Shown: positions 62,297 to 64,000 of the stretch, in pieces
Position numbering within the stretch: position 1 is the first letter of the stretch
How the letters are laid out: each line of letters opens with the position of its first letter
DNA from: Austwickia sp.
Lineage (GTDB): Bacteria > Actinomycetota > Actinomycetes > Actinomycetales > Dermatophilaceae
Assembly: GCA_016699675.1 (NCBI GenBank)
Contig: CP064985.1
Span: forward strand, 1,488,001-1,552,000
Direction of reading: 5' to 3'
Length of the DNA stretch: 64,000 nucleotides
The notes under the pieces: model-generated
What the model was told of the DNA's origin: nothing
The model's database searches: none
Seen by the model: only the letters and a program-made list of their open reading frames with translations
Made by a program: the position numbers and the translations under genes

Positions 62297-63843
62297 CGTG
62301 CTCCTCCCATGCAGGCCAGTTCCGCCGCCGCCTCCGCGTAGGAGAGGGCGCCCGTGCTCGTCGGGTCGTACGTCATCACCGTCAGTCCGTGGCTCGGCGC
62401 CTCGGAGATCCGCACGGATCGCGGCACGCGGGTCTTGAAGACGAGTTCCGGGAAGTGGTCCCGGACCTCGTCGGCCACCTGCGAGGACAGCCGTGTCCGC
62501 CCGTCGAACATCGTCAGCAGGATCGCCGAGAGGTGCAGATTGGGATTGAGGTGCCGCTGGATCATCTCGATGTTCTTGAGCAGCATCGAGAGGCCCTCCA
62601 GCGCGTAGTACTCGCACTGAATCGGGATCAGCACTTCCCTGCCCGCGACGAACGCGTTGAGCGTGAGGAGCCCCAGGCTCGGCGGGCAGTCGATCAGCAC
62701 GTAGTCCGGGGCGTCCCCGCCCGCCTCGGCGAGGAATGCGGCGACCGCGCGCTGCAGGCGGGTCTCGCGGGCGACGAAAGAGATGAGTTCGATCTCCGCG
62801 CCCGCGAGGTCGATGGTCGCCGGCGCGCACGACAGGCCCACGATGTCCGGGCACTCCTGGATCACCTGGCCGAGGGGCACCTCCTCGACGAGCACCTCGT
62901 AGATGCTGGGGACGCCCTGTCGGTGGTCGATCCCTAGCGCCGTGCTGGCGTTGCCCTGGGGGTCGGTGTCGATCACCAGCACGCGCAGGCCCGCCTGGGC
63001 GAGGCCCGCGGCCAGATTGACCGCGCTGGTGGTCTTGCCGACGCCACCCTTCTGGTTGGCGACCGTGATGATCCGCGGCGCGGCCGGTTTGGGAAGCGTC
63101 GCGGGGGCGCGCCGCTCGGCGCGGGAGATCGTGGTCGTCGCGTAGTCCCGGGGGGCAGCCGGGCCGTCGTACGTCGGGTGCGGTGTCGCCTCAGAGCGCT
63201 CCTGCGTGCTGACCTCAGCGGGCGCGGGGGGCGCGGGGGTCACCGTGGGCACCGCGTGCTCCGTGCCGCCGCCCACACCCCCCGGGCCGTCGGCATCCCT
63301 TCGGGCGGCGTCCGCCGCATCGATCGCGGCCTCCCCGACGCCCGCCGCCACGGCGGCCTCGAGGGCGCGGCTCAGGTCGGCTGGTCGGTCGCCGCCATCA
63401 TCCATGGGAAGGTCGACCAGATGGCCCGCCTCATCGTCGGCCGGCGGCGCCTGCTCGAGAACCTCCGCCTCGCCACCGGCGGGCTCGAGAACCTCCGCCC
63501 CCTCTACCCCCCCATCGCCGGGCGGCTCCTCGTCATCAAGCCCGTCCGCACCCACGCCAGGGTCATCAGCGTCCGCTCCGGGGGACCACGGGGCAGCAAC
63601 GCTCGTCTCGCCGAACCCCGGCTCGGCGGCACCAGCGTCGACCCGCGGTTGGTGCGCCGCCGCCTCGACGGGCGGTACCTCGAACGTGTCATCGGCGCTC
63701 GGCGAGAACGACATCGGTGTGGTTTCACGTGAAACATCACCGTTGTGATTCCCGTGGGCCGGCCACCCCAGCTGTCGCAGCGCACCCCGGACCAGCGGTT
63801 TGACCTCGGGCCATCCGAGTCCGGGCACGACACGATGCGGCAT
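62293..63843 (-). CDS. parA: Chromosome-partitioning ATPase ParA
   Basis: 516 residues from ATG (AAGGA eight bases before); a start downstream of the parS site at 63714 (MSFSPSADD) would give 473. The N-terminal 250 residues are an acidic/Pro-rich, probably disordered extension. The ATPase domain begins PRIITVANQKGGVGKTTSAV (Walker A with deviant KGGVGKTT), then LVIDTDPQGNASTALG, DYVLIDCPPSLGLLTLNAFV (Walker B-like). It forms the gradient that moves ParB-parS complexes. The N-terminal extension contains DVSRETTPMS, encoded over a parS site. Confidence 0.95.
   Translation of the reverse strand: MPHRVVPGLGWPEVKPLVRGALRQLGWPAHGNHNGDVSRETTPMSFSPSADDTFEVPPVEAAAHQPRVDAGAAEPGFGETSVAAPWSPGADADDPGVGADGLDDEEPPGDGGVEGAEVLEPAGGEAEVLEQAPPADDEAGHLVDLPMDDGGDRPADLSRALEAAVAAGVGEAAIDAADAARRDADGPGGVGGGTEHAVPTVTPAPPAPAEVSTQERSEATPHPTYDGPAAPRDYATTTISRAERRAPATLPKPAAPRIITVANQKGGVGKTTSAVNLAAGLAQAGLRVLVIDTDPQGNASTALGIDHRQGVPSIYEVLVEEVPLGQVIQECPDIVGLSCAPATIDLAGAEIELISFVARETRLQRAVAAFLAEAGGDAPDYVLIDCPPSLGLLTLNAFVAGREVLIPIQCEYYALEGLSMLLKNIEMIQRHLNPNLHLSAILLTMFDGRTRLSSQVADEVRDHFPELVFKTRVPRSVRISEAPSHGLTVMTYDPTSTGALSYAEAAAELACMGGAR
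63720..63733. promoter_or_regulatory. parS site inside the parA N-terminal coding region
   Basis: GTTTCACGTGAAAC, a perfect consensus, translated in the ParA frame as VSRET. If ParA starts at 63714 the site lies just upstream of it. Confidence 0.9.
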
Positions 63844-64000
63844 CAGGGAGTCCTTCGCACAGGGGGTGGGGCGTCGCTCTACCGTATTCCAGCCCACCAG
63901 GGAGCCCCGGGATATCCACAGCGTGGGGCAGCACCGTTCTTGCCATCTGAGACCTACCAGACCGCACGCCGCAGCTCACGACAGGCAGCACACCGAACCG
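63844..64000. other. Region upstream of parA
   Basis: 157 bases. The last codons of an upstream minus-strand gene (rsmG is usual here) may be present: ...RELRRAVW and a TAG at about 63956 read in one frame, but too little is visible to name it. GATATCCACA near 63911 resembles a DnaA box with one or two mismatches. Confidence 0.3.

Overview
The window is chromosomal DNA of a GC-rich actinobacterium. The evidence is the gene order around parA/parB, trxA/trxB, a sigM-like ECF sigma factor, murJ, the CCA-adding enzyme, rpsF-ssb-rpsR-rplI and ino1, which is the conserved neighbourhood close to the replication origin in this phylum. Heavy GTG-start use and very high third-position GC fit. A member of Micrococcales (Intrasporangiaceae/Dermatophilaceae type) is my inference; the sequence alone does not prove it.

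Layout. (1) 1-12891: a GMC-type flavin oxidoreductase, then a cell-surface polysaccharide region with two polysaccharide deacetylases, three glycosyltransferases, two secreted family-16 glucanase-like hydrolases, a small membrane protein coupled to a processive synthase, a Phd/VapC toxin-antitoxin pair and a secreted DUF4038-type hydrolase. (2) 12988-25054: a 12-kb graveyard of insertion sequences. It holds three IS1380-type elements in a row, a broken IS3 element with an intact IS110 element inside it, an intact IS1634-type transposase gene, an IS110 fragment, a truncated ISL3 element and a further 142-bp IS1380 end. (3) 25174-32727: a second polysaccharide operon on the minus strand. A processive family-2 glycosyltransferase is followed by three right-handed beta-helix proteins (one with a C-terminal membrane anchor, one with an N-terminal anchor, one secreted). 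The synthase is split by an IS3 element exactly at the Gln codon of its QxxRW motif. (4) 33105-41867: rplI-rpsR-ssb-rpsF, a GT87 membrane mannosyltransferase-like protein, a class A penicillin-binding protein, inositol-phosphate synthase and a CDP-alcohol phosphatidyltransferase. (5) 42129-47290: a TetR-type regulator with its ABC exporter, a WYL regulator divergent from a DinB-family protein, and a second DinB-family protein. (6) 47309-64000: the CCA-adding enzyme, then Nudix-DUF6049-murJ-pseudokinase-sigM-(probable anti-sigma)-trxB-trxA, an alpha/beta hydrolase, a Nudix hydrolase and parB-parA with two parS sites embedded in their coding sequence.

How the parts relate. Regions 1 and 3 look like two halves of one extracellular polysaccharide locus split by the IS island: synthases, tailoring enzymes (deacetylation, possibly epimerisation or cleavage by the beta-helix proteins) and trimming hydrolases. 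Regions 4 and 6 are housekeeping: ribosome, cell wall, lipid head group, redox and chromosome segregation.

The most unusual observations are the precise disruption of the synthase, two families of intergenic palindromic repeats centred on CCATGG, a lipoprotein gene whose only well-placed initiation codon is ATC, a nested IS110 element with a structured non-coding leader that may encode a bridge RNA, and parS sites that impose the same peptide (VSRETTPMS) on both ParA and ParB.
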